Of a stretch of 64,000 nucleotides of DNA, positions 26,260 to 34,561 are shown in pieces. Source of the DNA: Streptomyces sp. A2-16 (lineage in GTDB: Bacteria > Actinomycetota > Actinomycetes > Streptomycetales > Streptomycetaceae). Every line of letters begins with the position of its first letter. The stretch's first letter is position 1. The DNA is taken from NCBI RefSeq assembly GCF_018128905.1, contig NZ_CP063808.1, positions 4,154,001 to 4,218,000 on the forward strand, in the 5' to 3' direction. The notes below the pieces were generated by a model, which saw only the letters and a program-made list of their open reading frames with translations, ran no database searches and was not told where the DNA came from. The position numbers and the translations under genes are program-made.

Positions 26260-28527
26260 TTGTCCCAGTCACACCGCGCGCTCGGGCGGCGCAGACGCGC
26301 CACCGTCGTCGCCCTCACCGCCATAGGCTCCCTGCTCGGCCTGGCCGCCCCCGGCCTGGCCGGCGCCGCCCCGAAGGACCCGGGCCCCGCGAAGATCACC
26401 GCCACCCCGCGGGCCGGCGCGGCCCAGACCGCCCTGACCCCCGCCCGCCGCGCCGCCCTGGTCAAGAGCGCCCGGTCCGCGGCGCCCGACACCGCGCGCC
26501 GCATCGGCCTCGGCGCCAAGGAGAAACTCGTCGTCAAGGACGTCATCACCGACGCCGACGGCGCCACGCACACCCGCTACGAGCGCACCTTCGCCGGCCT
26601 GCCCGTCCTGGGCGGAGACCTCGTCGTGCACGACAGCCGCGGCCGTACGACCGTCACCAAGGCGAACGCTGCGCGGCTCTCGGTGCCCTCGCTCAGCGCG
26701 AAGGTCACGGCCCGGGGCGCCACCGACAAGGCACTCGCCGCCTCCAGGAAGAACCAGGTCAAGGGCGCAGAGGTGGAGAACACCGCCCGCCTGGTCGTCT
26801 GGGCCGGCACCGGCAAGCCCGTGCTGGCCTGGGAGACCCTCGTCGAGGGCGTCCAGAAGGACGGCACGCCCAGCGAACTCCAGGTCGTCACCGACGCCGC
26901 CACCGGCAAGGAACTCCTGGCCGCCGAGAAGGTCCACACCGGCGAGGGCACCGGCCAGTACGTCGGCACCGTCCCGCTGGGCACCACCCTGTCCGGGTCG
27001 ACGTACCAGCTCACCGACCCCGACCGTGCCGGGCACAAGACGTACGACCTGAACCAGGGCACCTCGGGCACCGGCACCCTCTTCACGGACGACAACGATG
27101 TCTGGGGCAACGGCCTGCCGTCCAACCGCCAGACCGCCGGTGTCGACGTGGCCTTCGGCGCCGCGGCCACCTGGGACTTCTACAAGGAGGCCTACGGCCG
27201 CAACGGCATCCGCAACGACGGCGTGGCCGCCTACAGCCGCGCCCACTACGGCAGCAACTACGTCAACGCCTTCTGGCAGGACTCCTGCTTCTGCATGACC
27301 TACGGCGACGGCTCGGGCAACACCCACCCGCTGACCGCGCTCGACGTGGCCGCCCACGAGATGAGCCACGGCGTCACCGCAGCCACCGCAGGGCTGATCT
27401 ACTCGGGTGAGTCCGGCGGTCTGAACGAGGCGACCTCCGACATCTTCGCCGCCGCCGTCGAGTTCCACGAGAACCTCGCCGCCGACCCCGGCGACTACCT
27501 GGTCGGCGAGAAGATCGACATCAACGGCGACGGCACTCCGCTGCGTTACATGGACAAGCCCTCCAAGGACGGTGACTCCAGGGACAGTTGGAGCTCCACC
27601 CTGGGCAGCATCGACGTCCACTACTCGTCCGGCCCCGCGAACCACTTCTTCTACCTGCTCTCCGAGGGCAGCGGCGCCAAGACCGTCAACGGGGTCTCCT
27701 ACGACAGCCCGACCTCCGACGGCCGGCCCGTCACCGGCATCGGCATCGAGAACGCCGCCGCCATCTGGTACCGCGCCCTGACGACGTACATGACCTCGAC
27801 GACCGACTACGCCGGCGCCCGCACCGCCACCCTGTCGGCCGCCGCCGACCTCTTCGGCGCCTACAGCCCGACCTACCTCGCCGTCGCCGACGCGTGGGCC
27901 GGGATCAATGTCGGCAACCGCATCGCCCTCGGCGTCAACCTCGCCCCGGTCGCCGACCAGATCAGCGGCGTCAACCAGGTCGTGAGCCTCCAGCTGGACG
28001 CCTACACCACCAACACGGGTTCACCGCTGACCTACGAGGTCACCGGCCTGCCCGAGGGACTCACCGTCAGCCCGAGCGGGCTGATCAGCGGTACCCCGAC
28101 CACCCTCGGCACCAGCGACGTCACCGTGACCGTGACCGACAGCACCGGCGCGAGCGCCTCGGACACCTTCACCTGGCAGATCGCCTACGTCTACGCCAAC
28201 ACCACCCGCGTGGACATCCCCGACAACGGGGCCGCCGTGGAGTCCCCGGTGACCATCACCGGCCGCGACGGCAACGCCTCCGCGACCACCACGGTCTACG
28301 TCAACATCGTCCACACTTACCGCGGTGACCTCACCGTCGACCTCGTCGGGCCCAACGGCACCGTGTACTCCCTGCTCAACCGCAGCGGCGGCTCCGCCGA
28401 CAACGTCGACCAGACCTTCACGGTCAACGCCTCCGCCCAACCGGTCAACGGCACCTGGAAGTTGCGGGTCCAGGACCGGGCGTCCATCGACGTCGGATAC
28501 ATCGCCCGCTGGCAGCTGACTCCCTGA
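26260..28527 (+). CDS. Secreted M4 (thermolysin-type) metalloprotease with Ig-like and P domains
   Basis: A zinc neutral protease of 755 residues made as a preproenzyme. AAGGAG six bases before TTG 26260 and a signal peptide right after it (RRRRATVVALTAIG...) decide the start. Order: signal (1-36), FTP/PepSY propeptide (about 70-215), catalytic M4 domain with HEMSH (366-370) and the third zinc ligand Glu390 in GGLNEATSD, M4 C-terminal domain to about 555, an Ig-like domain (GVNQVVSLQL to FTWQIAYVY) and a C-terminal proprotein-convertase P domain (VDIPDNGAAVESPV to RWQLTP). The P domain is usual in secreted proteases that need help folding. It acts outside the cell. Promoter region 26018-26259. 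Confidence 0.92.
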   Translation: MSQSHRALGRRRRATVVALTAIGSLLGLAAPGLAGAAPKDPGPAKITATPRAGAAQTALTPARRAALVKSARSAAPDTARRIGLGAKEKLVVKDVITDADGATHTRYERTFAGLPVLGGDLVVHDSRGRTTVTKANAARLSVPSLSAKVTARGATDKALAASRKNQVKGAEVENTARLVVWAGTGKPVLAWETLVEGVQKDGTPSELQVVTDAATGKELLAAEKVHTGEGTGQYVGTVPLGTTLSGSTYQLTDPDRAGHKTYDLNQGTSGTGTLFTDDNDVWGNGLPSNRQTAGVDVAFGAAATWDFYKEAYGRNGIRNDGVAAYSRAHYGSNYVNAFWQDSCFCMTYGDGSGNTHPLTALDVAAHEMSHGVTAATAGLIYSGESGGLNEATSDIFAAAVEFHENLAADPGDYLVGEKIDINGDGTPLRYMDKPSKDGDSRDSWSSTLGSIDVHYSSGPANHFFYLLSEGSGAKTVNGVSYDSPTSDGRPVTGIGIENAAAIWYRALTTYMTSTTDYAGARTATLSAAADLFGAYSPTYLAVADAWAGINVGNRIALGVNLAPVADQISGVNQVVSLQLDAYTTNTGSPLTYEVTGLPEGLTVSPSGLISGTPTTLGTSDVTVTVTDSTGASASDTFTWQIAYVYANTTRVDIPDNGAAVESPVTITGRDGNASATTTVYVNIVHTYRGDLTVDLVGPNGTVYSLLNRSGGSADNVDQTFTVNASAQPVNGTWKLRVQDRASIDVGYIARWQLTP

Positions 28528-28542
28528 CACACCGGCAGCGGC

Positions 28543-28582
28543 ACCGCGCCGCCCGGACCCCTCGGGGGCCGGGCGGCGCGGT
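28543..28582. terminator. GC hairpin between convergent genes
   Basis: ACCGCGCCGCCCGG (28543-28556) pairs with CCGGGCGGCGCGGT (28569-28582) across 12 bases. It starts 16 bases past the protease stop; it can also stop the ferric-reductase-like gene from the other side (ending at 28708). Confidence 0.8.
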
Positions 28583-28707
28583 CCGTGATGGCGAGCTCGT
28601 CGGGGTCCGGGCGGAGCGGTCCGCCGTCGCAATCCCGTCGGCGACGAGCCGCGTGGACCTCGTCCCTCGCTCCACCTGTCACTGCGTGGGCCCGTGGCCC
28701 CCGCGCG

Positions 28708-30045
28708 TCAGGCCAGTCCGAACCGCTCGGCGTGCACCTGCCCTCGGGGCACCCCCAGGGCCCGCAGGGAGCCGAGGACGGTCGAGGTCATCGCGGGCGG
28801 GCCGCACACGTACACATCGCGTTCGGCTATGTCCGGAACCAGGGCGCGGAGCCTGTCCGGTTCGAACACCGGAGGTCCCTCGTTCCGGTGGCCGGTGAGC
28901 AGGTGGAGTCGCCCGTCCCGGCCGGCGACCAGGTCGCGCACCTCGTCGAGCAGCACGGCGTCGCTCTCGGTGCGCACCCGGTAGAGCACGATGACGTCTC
29001 CGGCCGATTCCTCCTCCAGCATGGCTCGGATCGGCGTGATGCCGACTCCTCCGGCGATCAGCAGGGCGCCGGGCCGCGTTCGGTGCAGCGAGGTGAAGGC
29101 GCCGTACGGGCCCTCGATGAACGCGCGGCCGCCGATCGGCAGGTGCCGCAGGCCCGCGCTGGTGCTGCCGACCGCCTTGGCGGTCAGGCGCAGTGTCCGG
29201 CCGTCCGGGGCCGCCGACAGCGAGAACGGATTGGCCAGCCACCAGTTGTTGTGGCCGGGGAAGCGCCAGATGAAGAACTGACCGGCCCGGGCGGGCAGCT
29301 TGTCGAGCCTGCGGCCGGTGACGTGCACCGACACCACGTTCCCGGACTCCGGGACCACCGCCGACACCTCGAAGCGGTGGTAGACGTTGCGCCACACGGG
29401 CATGACGAACCGCCCCGTGACCAGCGCACCGAACGCGAACAGCCACAGGGCCCACCAGTACAGCTCCGCAAACGCGGAGGAAGTGAAGGTCGTGGTCTCC
29501 TGCAGCTGGTGCACGAACGCCAGCCCCAACGCCACGTACAGCAGCAGGTGCAGGCCGTGCCAGACCTCGTAGGGCAGCCGCCGTCGCACGAACCGGGCGG
29601 AGACCGCGGCGACCACGACCACGATCGCCGCGGCGCACATGCCGAGCAGGGAGGCCGGCACCCCGGCCAGCGAGGAGAACGTCTTCGTCATCGACGCGTC
29701 GTCCAGCTTCGCGTAGCCCAGCACCACCAGCAGGGCGTGGGTGAGGATGGTCCACAGCAGAGTGAAGCCGACCCATCGGTGCCACACCGTCAACCGGTCC
29801 ATGCCGATACGGCGGTCGAGCCACGGCAGCCGTGCCACCAGCAGCAGCTGGAACAGCATCAGCACGGCGGCGTGCAGGCCGAAGAACTTGGCGACGGTGA
29901 GCACGCCGTTCTTGCCGGACCCGGCGGTGACGAACAGGACCTCGACGATCACCAGGTTGATGGCGACGAACGTCCACAGCGCCCAGCGCGCCGCCATGAC
30001 CGGAGATGTGGTGCCTTGCCGCACCTGTGTTTGTGTCGCTTCCAC
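28708..30045 (-). CDS. Ferric-reductase-like transmembrane flavoprotein
   Basis: A 445-residue membrane oxidoreductase. Residues ~18-215 form six or so helices of the ferric-reductase/NADPH-oxidase-like domain with paired heme-type histidines (WHRW, LTHALL, WHGLH, FVHQL). Then an FAD domain (about 225-320, with FFIWRFPG and NPFSL) and an NAD(P) domain (about 330-440, GGVGITPIRAMLEE and YVCGPPAM). It moves electrons from NAD(P)H across the membrane; the acceptor may be Fe(III), oxygen or a partner protein. It stands alone here; relatives often have an FMN-binding partner, not present. The upstream 296 bases (30046-30341) hold the promoter only. Confidence 0.85.
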   Translation of the reverse strand: MEATQTQVRQGTTSPVMAARWALWTFVAINLVIVEVLFVTAGSGKNGVLTVAKFFGLHAAVLMLFQLLLVARLPWLDRRIGMDRLTVWHRWVGFTLLWTILTHALLVVLGYAKLDDASMTKTFSSLAGVPASLLGMCAAAIVVVVAAVSARFVRRRLPYEVWHGLHLLLYVALGLAFVHQLQETTTFTSSAFAELYWWALWLFAFGALVTGRFVMPVWRNVYHRFEVSAVVPESGNVVSVHVTGRRLDKLPARAGQFFIWRFPGHNNWWLANPFSLSAAPDGRTLRLTAKAVGSTSAGLRHLPIGGRAFIEGPYGAFTSLHRTRPGALLIAGGVGITPIRAMLEEESAGDVIVLYRVRTESDAVLLDEVRDLVAGRDGRLHLLTGHRNEGPPVFEPDRLRALVPDIAERDVYVCGPPAMTSTVLGSLRALGVPRGQVHAERFGLA

Positions 30046-30288
30046 CGCTTCCTCTTCTTGTCCGAGTGACGCATGAGGGCCCGACCCGGCGAGCCGGCAG
30101 GAACAGAGTGTCTTGCTCAGGTCACGAGATGCCTACAGCGACGCCACTACATCGATCCGGTTTCGCGACGGCGACGACGACGGCGCCGCTCGGCGCCACG
30201 GTGACTGCCCGTCGAAGAGCTCTGCCATCTGGTTAACTCCTCACCCAGCGGGCCGCACCGCGCCGCCATCGCCGGTCACGCTGGCTGA

Positions 30289-30300
30289 TTAAGGCCTTAA
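30289..30300. promoter_or_regulatory. Palindrome TTAAGGCCTTAA upstream of the LacI gene
   Basis: A perfect 12-base palindrome lies 41 bases before the LacI-type regulator start, in a GC-rich setting where TTAA is rare. LacI-family proteins bind such even palindromes with a central CpG or GpC step, so autoregulation is plausible. Confidence 0.4.
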
Positions 30301-30341
30301 CCGCAAGCCGTCACAGCGCAGTTGGGGAACGTGGGGTACGC

Positions 30342-31403
30342 ATGACGAGTTCGCGTGTGTGGCGGCGTCCCACCCTGGATGCCGTCGCCGCACGTGCCGG
30401 CGTGTCCACGGCCACGGTGTCGAACGCGCTCAACGGCACCGGACGGCTTTCCGAGGCCACCAGACAGCGGGTGCTGGCCGCGGCGGGCGAACTCGGTTAC
30501 GCCCCCTCCAGCACGGCCCGGGCCGTGGCCCGCGGCGGCACCGGAGTGCTCGGCCTGACCATGACGACGTACGGCGACCTGCCCGTTCCGTACACCGAGA
30601 TCCCGTACTACGCCCAACTGACGCTGGGAGCCATGGCGGAGGCGCACCGGCGTGGCTATCTGCTCCAGGTGATGCCGAGCTCGATGTCACCGTGGATGTG
30701 GCTGAACACCCCGATGGACGGTGTCGTCCACGTCGGCCCGCGCGCGGACGACCCGGTGCGTTCCCTCCTGCGCGAGCGCGGTCTCCCGATGGTCTGCGAA
30801 GGGCGGCCGCCCCAACCGCACTGGTGCGACGCCTGGGTGGACACGGACCACGAGACGGGCCTGGCCCTTCTGCTCGACCATCTCACGGAGTCCGGTGCCC
30901 GGCGGATCGCGCTCTCCCTGCCCCAGCACGACGACGCCTACCCGCTGCTGATGTCCCACGCCTACCGGTCCTGGTGCGAGGCCCACCGCACACCCGTGCT
31001 CGTGGAGGAGTACGCCTCGATGCCGGACTACTTCACGACCGAACAGGACGCGGTCCGACGGCTCCTCGACCGCGAGCCGAGTCCCGACGCCGTGATCGGC
31101 GTCTACTCCGACTCCGGCCACAACATCCTCGCCGCCGCCCGGCGCCACGGTCTTCGGGTGCCGCGCGACCTGCTGGTGGCGTGCGTCAGTGAGGACCCGG
31201 ACTACGCGACCACGACCCCGCCCGTCACCACGCTCAGCCTCCGCCCGGACCGGAGGGGGGAGGAGGCCATCGACCTGCTGATCGCCGTCCTCAACGCCCG
31301 CACCGACACGGACCGCCGCCGCCTCGTGCAACCGCTCCTGACCCCCCGCCGCTCCACCCGCCGCCCGGCGACAGACCCCCGACGACGGGCCCGGGCGCGG
31401 TGA
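30342..31403 (+). CDS. LacI-family transcriptional regulator
   Basis: A 353-residue LacI/GalR regulator: an N-terminal helix-turn-helix and hinge (TLDAVAARAGVSTATVSNAL, residues ~11-30, then GYAPSSTARAV) and a periplasmic-binding-protein-like sensor domain (about 68-330, VCEGRPPQPHWCDAW and VIGVYSDSGHN). The Arg/Pro-rich tail of about 20 residues is unusual. It has no sugar-transport gene beside it, so its targets are unknown; it is divergent from the ferric-reductase-like gene, 296 bases away. A palindrome upstream suggests autoregulation. The following 31404-31660 holds nothing I recognise. Confidence 0.87.
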   Translation: MTSSRVWRRPTLDAVAARAGVSTATVSNALNGTGRLSEATRQRVLAAAGELGYAPSSTARAVARGGTGVLGLTMTTYGDLPVPYTEIPYYAQLTLGAMAEAHRRGYLLQVMPSSMSPWMWLNTPMDGVVHVGPRADDPVRSLLRERGLPMVCEGRPPQPHWCDAWVDTDHETGLALLLDHLTESGARRIALSLPQHDDAYPLLMSHAYRSWCEAHRTPVLVEEYASMPDYFTTEQDAVRRLLDREPSPDAVIGVYSDSGHNILAAARRHGLRVPRDLLVACVSEDPDYATTTPPVTTLSLRPDRRGEEAIDLLIAVLNARTDTDRRRLVQPLLTPRRSTRRPATDPRRRARAR

Positions 31404-31660
31404 CCGGGATCGGTGACCGGGGTCGGACATGCGGTTCGGGCCCATGGGTGAGCTCCTGACTCCGGCCGTCCGGTGCACCCGGCGAGACTTGCCTCCGTCC
31501 CGAAGGCGGCCCATGGGGAGCGCATGGCCGGTTCGAACACGGTACGGCTCCACCGCCGGGGCAGCCCCCGACCCGTGGGCGGGAGCGTCCCGCGGGCCGG
31601 GCCCTGCCCGGGCATCGGCAAGTCCGCGGTGCTGCGCCGTTCAGCGTGCCTTCGACCACT

Positions 31661-32212
31661 TCACAGCTGGTACGGGTTGGTGAGGCCGGTCACCGGGACA
31701 CCCGCACGCCGGGAGATCAGTTTGGCGAGCCCCATCACGTCGCTGTAGGTGGTGTTGAGCCTCCACACGACTTCGTGGTCGCCCACCCGCGACGTGAACG
31801 CCACCTCGTAGGCGAAGGCACTGCCCGCTGGAAGCGAGCCAATGGCGAACTGCGTCTTCTGGCCCTCGATCGACCGGATTTGCGACCACGCCACGCTGAC
31901 CACACGCCTGCCGGCGGCGTCGACGAAACCCTCCGAGAACAGGTAGAGCCCACCACGCACGCGCCGAAACCAGACATAACCCCATGTGATGACGATCAGG
32001 AGGCCGACCACCACAACGCTGCGGCTCCAGACGCTGTCCAGCCCGTTGGCCAGGAAGTTCATGACTACGACGAGGATCACCAGACACGCCGCCGCCCCGC
32101 CGAGGCCGGGGCGGCGGCGCACCCGCTGCTCGAACTCACCGAAGTTCTCGTCGGCGGCACGGGCCAGCACGCGGGGCGCCGGCGCGTCGGTCGTCTCGTT
32201 CGTCCCGGCCAT
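31661..32212 (-). CDS. DUF6585-like membrane protein
   Basis: A 183-residue protein with two membrane helices (residues ~40-55 and 66-82) followed by a PH-like beta domain (LYLFSEGFVDAAGRRVVSVAW to VWRLNTTYSD), a layout seen in DUF6585-type proteins. ATG 32212 is the start. The second part faces the cytoplasm in the likely topology. Function unknown. It is divergent from the 2H phosphoesterase gene (144-base gap). Confidence 0.6.
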   Translation of the reverse strand: MAGTNETTDAPAPRVLARAADENFGEFEQRVRRRPGLGGAAACLVILVVVMNFLANGLDSVWSRSVVVVGLLIVITWGYVWFRRVRGGLYLFSEGFVDAAGRRVVSVAWSQIRSIEGQKTQFAIGSLPAGSAFAYEVAFTSRVGDHEVVWRLNTTYSDVMGLAKLISRRAGVPVTGLTNPYQL

Positions 32213-32356
32213 CAGGCCATGCTAACGAGCCAGTGCCCCGGCTTCGAACGAGTTGATCGGCCCACCCGACCTCGAGTTGGGTGCCCACCGCGGGTTCAAC
32301 CACCCGCGATCGTAATCGGGTCGCCGCCGTTCCGGGCTTGCTGCTACATAGGTGCG

Positions 32357-32893
32357 ATGGCACGCGGCGACTCCGGTGGGTTTCAGGCAGGGCAGTCGGG
32401 ACTCGTCGTGAGGGTCCCCGAGGCAGAACCTGCTGTTCGAGCGTGGCGTGAGCGGCTGGATCCCTCAGCTCGTGCGGGTGTTCCGGCCCATGTCACCGTC
32501 CTCTTCCCGTTCCTCGAGGAGAGCCGCATCGACAATGCTGCCCTCGCCGCCATCGGAGAAGTGATCGGGCGTCACCGTCCCTTCGAGGCCCGGTTCGAGC
32601 ACTGCGGGCGGTTCCCGGGGATCTTGTATCTCGTCCCAGAACCAGACCTCCCGTTCCGCCGGCTCACCGAGGCAGTCTCGGACCGGTGGCCGGAGAACCC
32701 ACCGTTCGGCGGGCAGTTCGACGAGGTCGTCCCGCATCTGACCATCGCTCAGGGGCAGGAGGATGCCGTGCTGGATGAGGTCGAGGCCGACCTTCGCGGC
32801 CGGCTTCCCGTCACTGCCCGCGTGTCGTCGGTCGATCTCATGGTGCACGACGGAGCAAGGTGGCATCAGCGGGCCTCGTTCGCGCTCCGGTGA
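32357..32893 (+). CDS. 2H phosphoesterase (2'-5' RNA ligase family)
   Basis: A 178-residue two-histidine phosphoesterase. Both HxT motifs are present: HVT (about residue 47, AHVTVLFPF) and HLT (about 124, PHLTIAQ), at the expected spacing of roughly 75 residues. ATG 32357 is the start. Members hydrolyse cyclic phosphodiesters or ligate RNA ends in the cytoplasm; the precise substrate here is unknown. Confidence 0.85.
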   Translation: MARGDSGGFQAGQSGLVVRVPEAEPAVRAWRERLDPSARAGVPAHVTVLFPFLEESRIDNAALAAIGEVIGRHRPFEARFEHCGRFPGILYLVPEPDLPFRRLTEAVSDRWPENPPFGGQFDEVVPHLTIAQGQEDAVLDEVEADLRGRLPVTARVSSVDLMVHDGARWHQRASFALR

Positions 32894-33130
32894 GCCCTCC
32901 GGCTGTCATCGGTCGGTCGTCGCCCGGCTGGGCCCTGGGGTGTGCGAGGCGGGGGAGTGCTGCCGGTCTCGATGATGGTGGCGGCCACGTTCCCGGGCCG
33001 GGGTGGGGAGACTGATCGACGCCGTCAAGAACCGCACGTAGCAGGAGCGAGTCGCCGCGACGAGGGGACTTGTCACTGCGGGCCAGGAAACTTGCTGGCC
33101 GGCATCCGATCCGTGGTGGATGCTGCACGC

Positions 33131-33691
33131 GTGATCGAGCGAGAGACCGCGGTTCGTATCGTCGAGGAAGAGCTGGACCGAGAGAACCAGAGGTGGGCGG
33201 CGCTTGGCGTGGACCCGGTGCGCACAACGGTGCTGCATGTCGCGGAGCACGAGCTGGTCTGGAAGGTCTACTGGCAGTCCGAGGAGTACGCGCGTACCCG
33301 AGACCCCGCAACCATGCTGATCGGTCACGGCCCCTATCTGGTCGACCGCTTCGACGGAGGGCTGCATCGGATTGGAGCGCTCTCCGAGATACAGGGAGCT
33401 TGGGAGACCGACTACCGAGTTCGCATCCGCGGGCTGGCAGTCCGCACCCCTGTGGACGATCTGCACGATGAGGTTCGCGAAGCTGCCTCAGCACGCGGAC
33501 GTATGCAAGCGGCACGCACCCTGCGCCGGAGACTGCCGACGCTGACGCCATCACAGGCCCTTGAGTACGTGAGTGCCTTGCTGCACGCCGATGCCCCGAC
33601 TCACCTAGTGGCTGTCGCCGTTGAACAACTCATCGAGCCCATGAACCCAGTGCTCGCCGTACACACCATTCGTCAGGGAAGGTGCAGCTAG
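33131..33691 (+). CDS. YrhB-domain (Imm35-like) protein
   Basis: A 186-residue protein whose first ~100 residues match the YrhB/immunity-protein-35 fold (TAVRIVEEELDRENQRWA, then VVWKVYWQ-type strand and GPYLVDRFDGGLHRIGA). The remaining ~70 residues are helical and not part of that domain. GTG 33131 is the likely start; GTG 33113 is also possible. YrhB members occur both as stress proteins and as antidotes to polymorphic toxins, but no toxin gene lies nearby, so an orphan immunity role is only a possibility. Confidence 0.7.
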   Translation: MIERETAVRIVEEELDRENQRWAALGVDPVRTTVLHVAEHELVWKVYWQSEEYARTRDPATMLIGHGPYLVDRFDGGLHRIGALSEIQGAWETDYRVRIRGLAVRTPVDDLHDEVREAASARGRMQAARTLRRRLPTLTPSQALEYVSALLHADAPTHLVAVAVEQLIEPMNPVLAVHTIRQGRCS

Positions 33692-33850
33692 GAGCTGACT
33701 CACCAGCACTTGAGCCGGCCAGTTGCGTACTCGGTTCCGTTGGTCCCCCCCCCGTGATGCTGTACGACCCCAGTCGACCGTGCTCGCACGAGCCGGTGCC
33801 GGTGGCCGTGATGCGCGGGTACGGACGGAGTGACGTTCCGGGCCGCCGGT

Positions 33851-34561
33851 TCACGGTGTGCCCGGCACCAGTCCGACGCGGTAGGCGAGGACGACCGCCT
33901 GGACCCGGTCGCGCAGGTCGAGCTTGGCCAGGATCCGGGAGACGTAGGTCTTGACCGTCTCGGAGGTGATGTACAGCCGCGCCGCAATCTCCGCGTTCGA
34001 CAGCCCCTCGGCCATCTGCCGCAGCACCTCCAGTTCGCGGGGCGTCAGCGCGCGTACGACGTCCTCTCTGGCCGGCCGGGAGGACTCGGCCGGGCGCAGG
34101 TGCTCGGCGTAGTGGCCGATGAGGTGGCGGGTGACGGCGGGCGCCAGCAGGGCCTCGCCCCGGGCGACGGTCCGGATGCCGTTGACCAGCTCCGCGGGTG
34201 GCGCGTCCTTGAGGAGGAAGCCGCTGGCTCCGGCGCGCAGTGCGTCGTAGACATGGGCGTCGACGTTGAAGGTGGTGACGACCAGTACCTTCGGCGGTTC
34301 CCCGGCGCCGGGGCCGGCCAGTTGCCGGGTCGCCTGGATGCCGTCGAGCAGGGGCATCCGAATGTCCATCACCACCACGTCGGGGTGCAGCCGCCGTGCG
34401 GACTCCACCGCCGCGTGCCCGTTCGCAGCCTCACCGACGACCTCCATGTCGTCCTGAGCCGAGAAGATGGTGACGTAGCCGGTTCGCACCAATTCCTGGT
34501 CGTCGCAGACGAGTACACGGATCGGTGGGGGCACATCGCTCACGGGGTTCGCTCCGGTCAC
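33851..34561 (-). CDS. NarL/FixJ-type response regulator
   Basis: A 236-residue two-component response regulator: a receiver domain with phospho-acceptor Asp66 (VVVMDIRMP) and a LuxR-type helix-turn-helix (LTPRELEVLRQMAEGLSNAEIA, about 168-190, then ETVKTYVSRILAKL). It overlaps its histidine kinase by 4 bases and is last in the CPBP-HK-RR operon. Its target genes are unknown; the CPBP protease upstream is a likely member of its regulon. Confidence 0.92.
   Translation of the reverse strand: MTGANPVSDVPPPIRVLVCDDQELVRTGYVTIFSAQDDMEVVGEAANGHAAVESARRLHPDVVVMDIRMPLLDGIQATRQLAGPGAGEPPKVLVVTTFNVDAHVYDALRAGASGFLLKDAPPAELVNGIRTVARGEALLAPAVTRHLIGHYAEHLRPAESSRPAREDVVRALTPRELEVLRQMAEGLSNAEIAARLYITSETVKTYVSRILAKLDLRDRVQAVVLAYRVGLVPGTP

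Noticed and set aside
26269..27645. 458-codon minus-strand open frame under the M4 protease
   Set aside because: Gly/Val-rich antisense shadow of a clear protease gene.
31528..31545. GGTTCGAACAC as a tRNA T-arm
   Set aside because: No acceptor or anticodon stems can be drawn around it.
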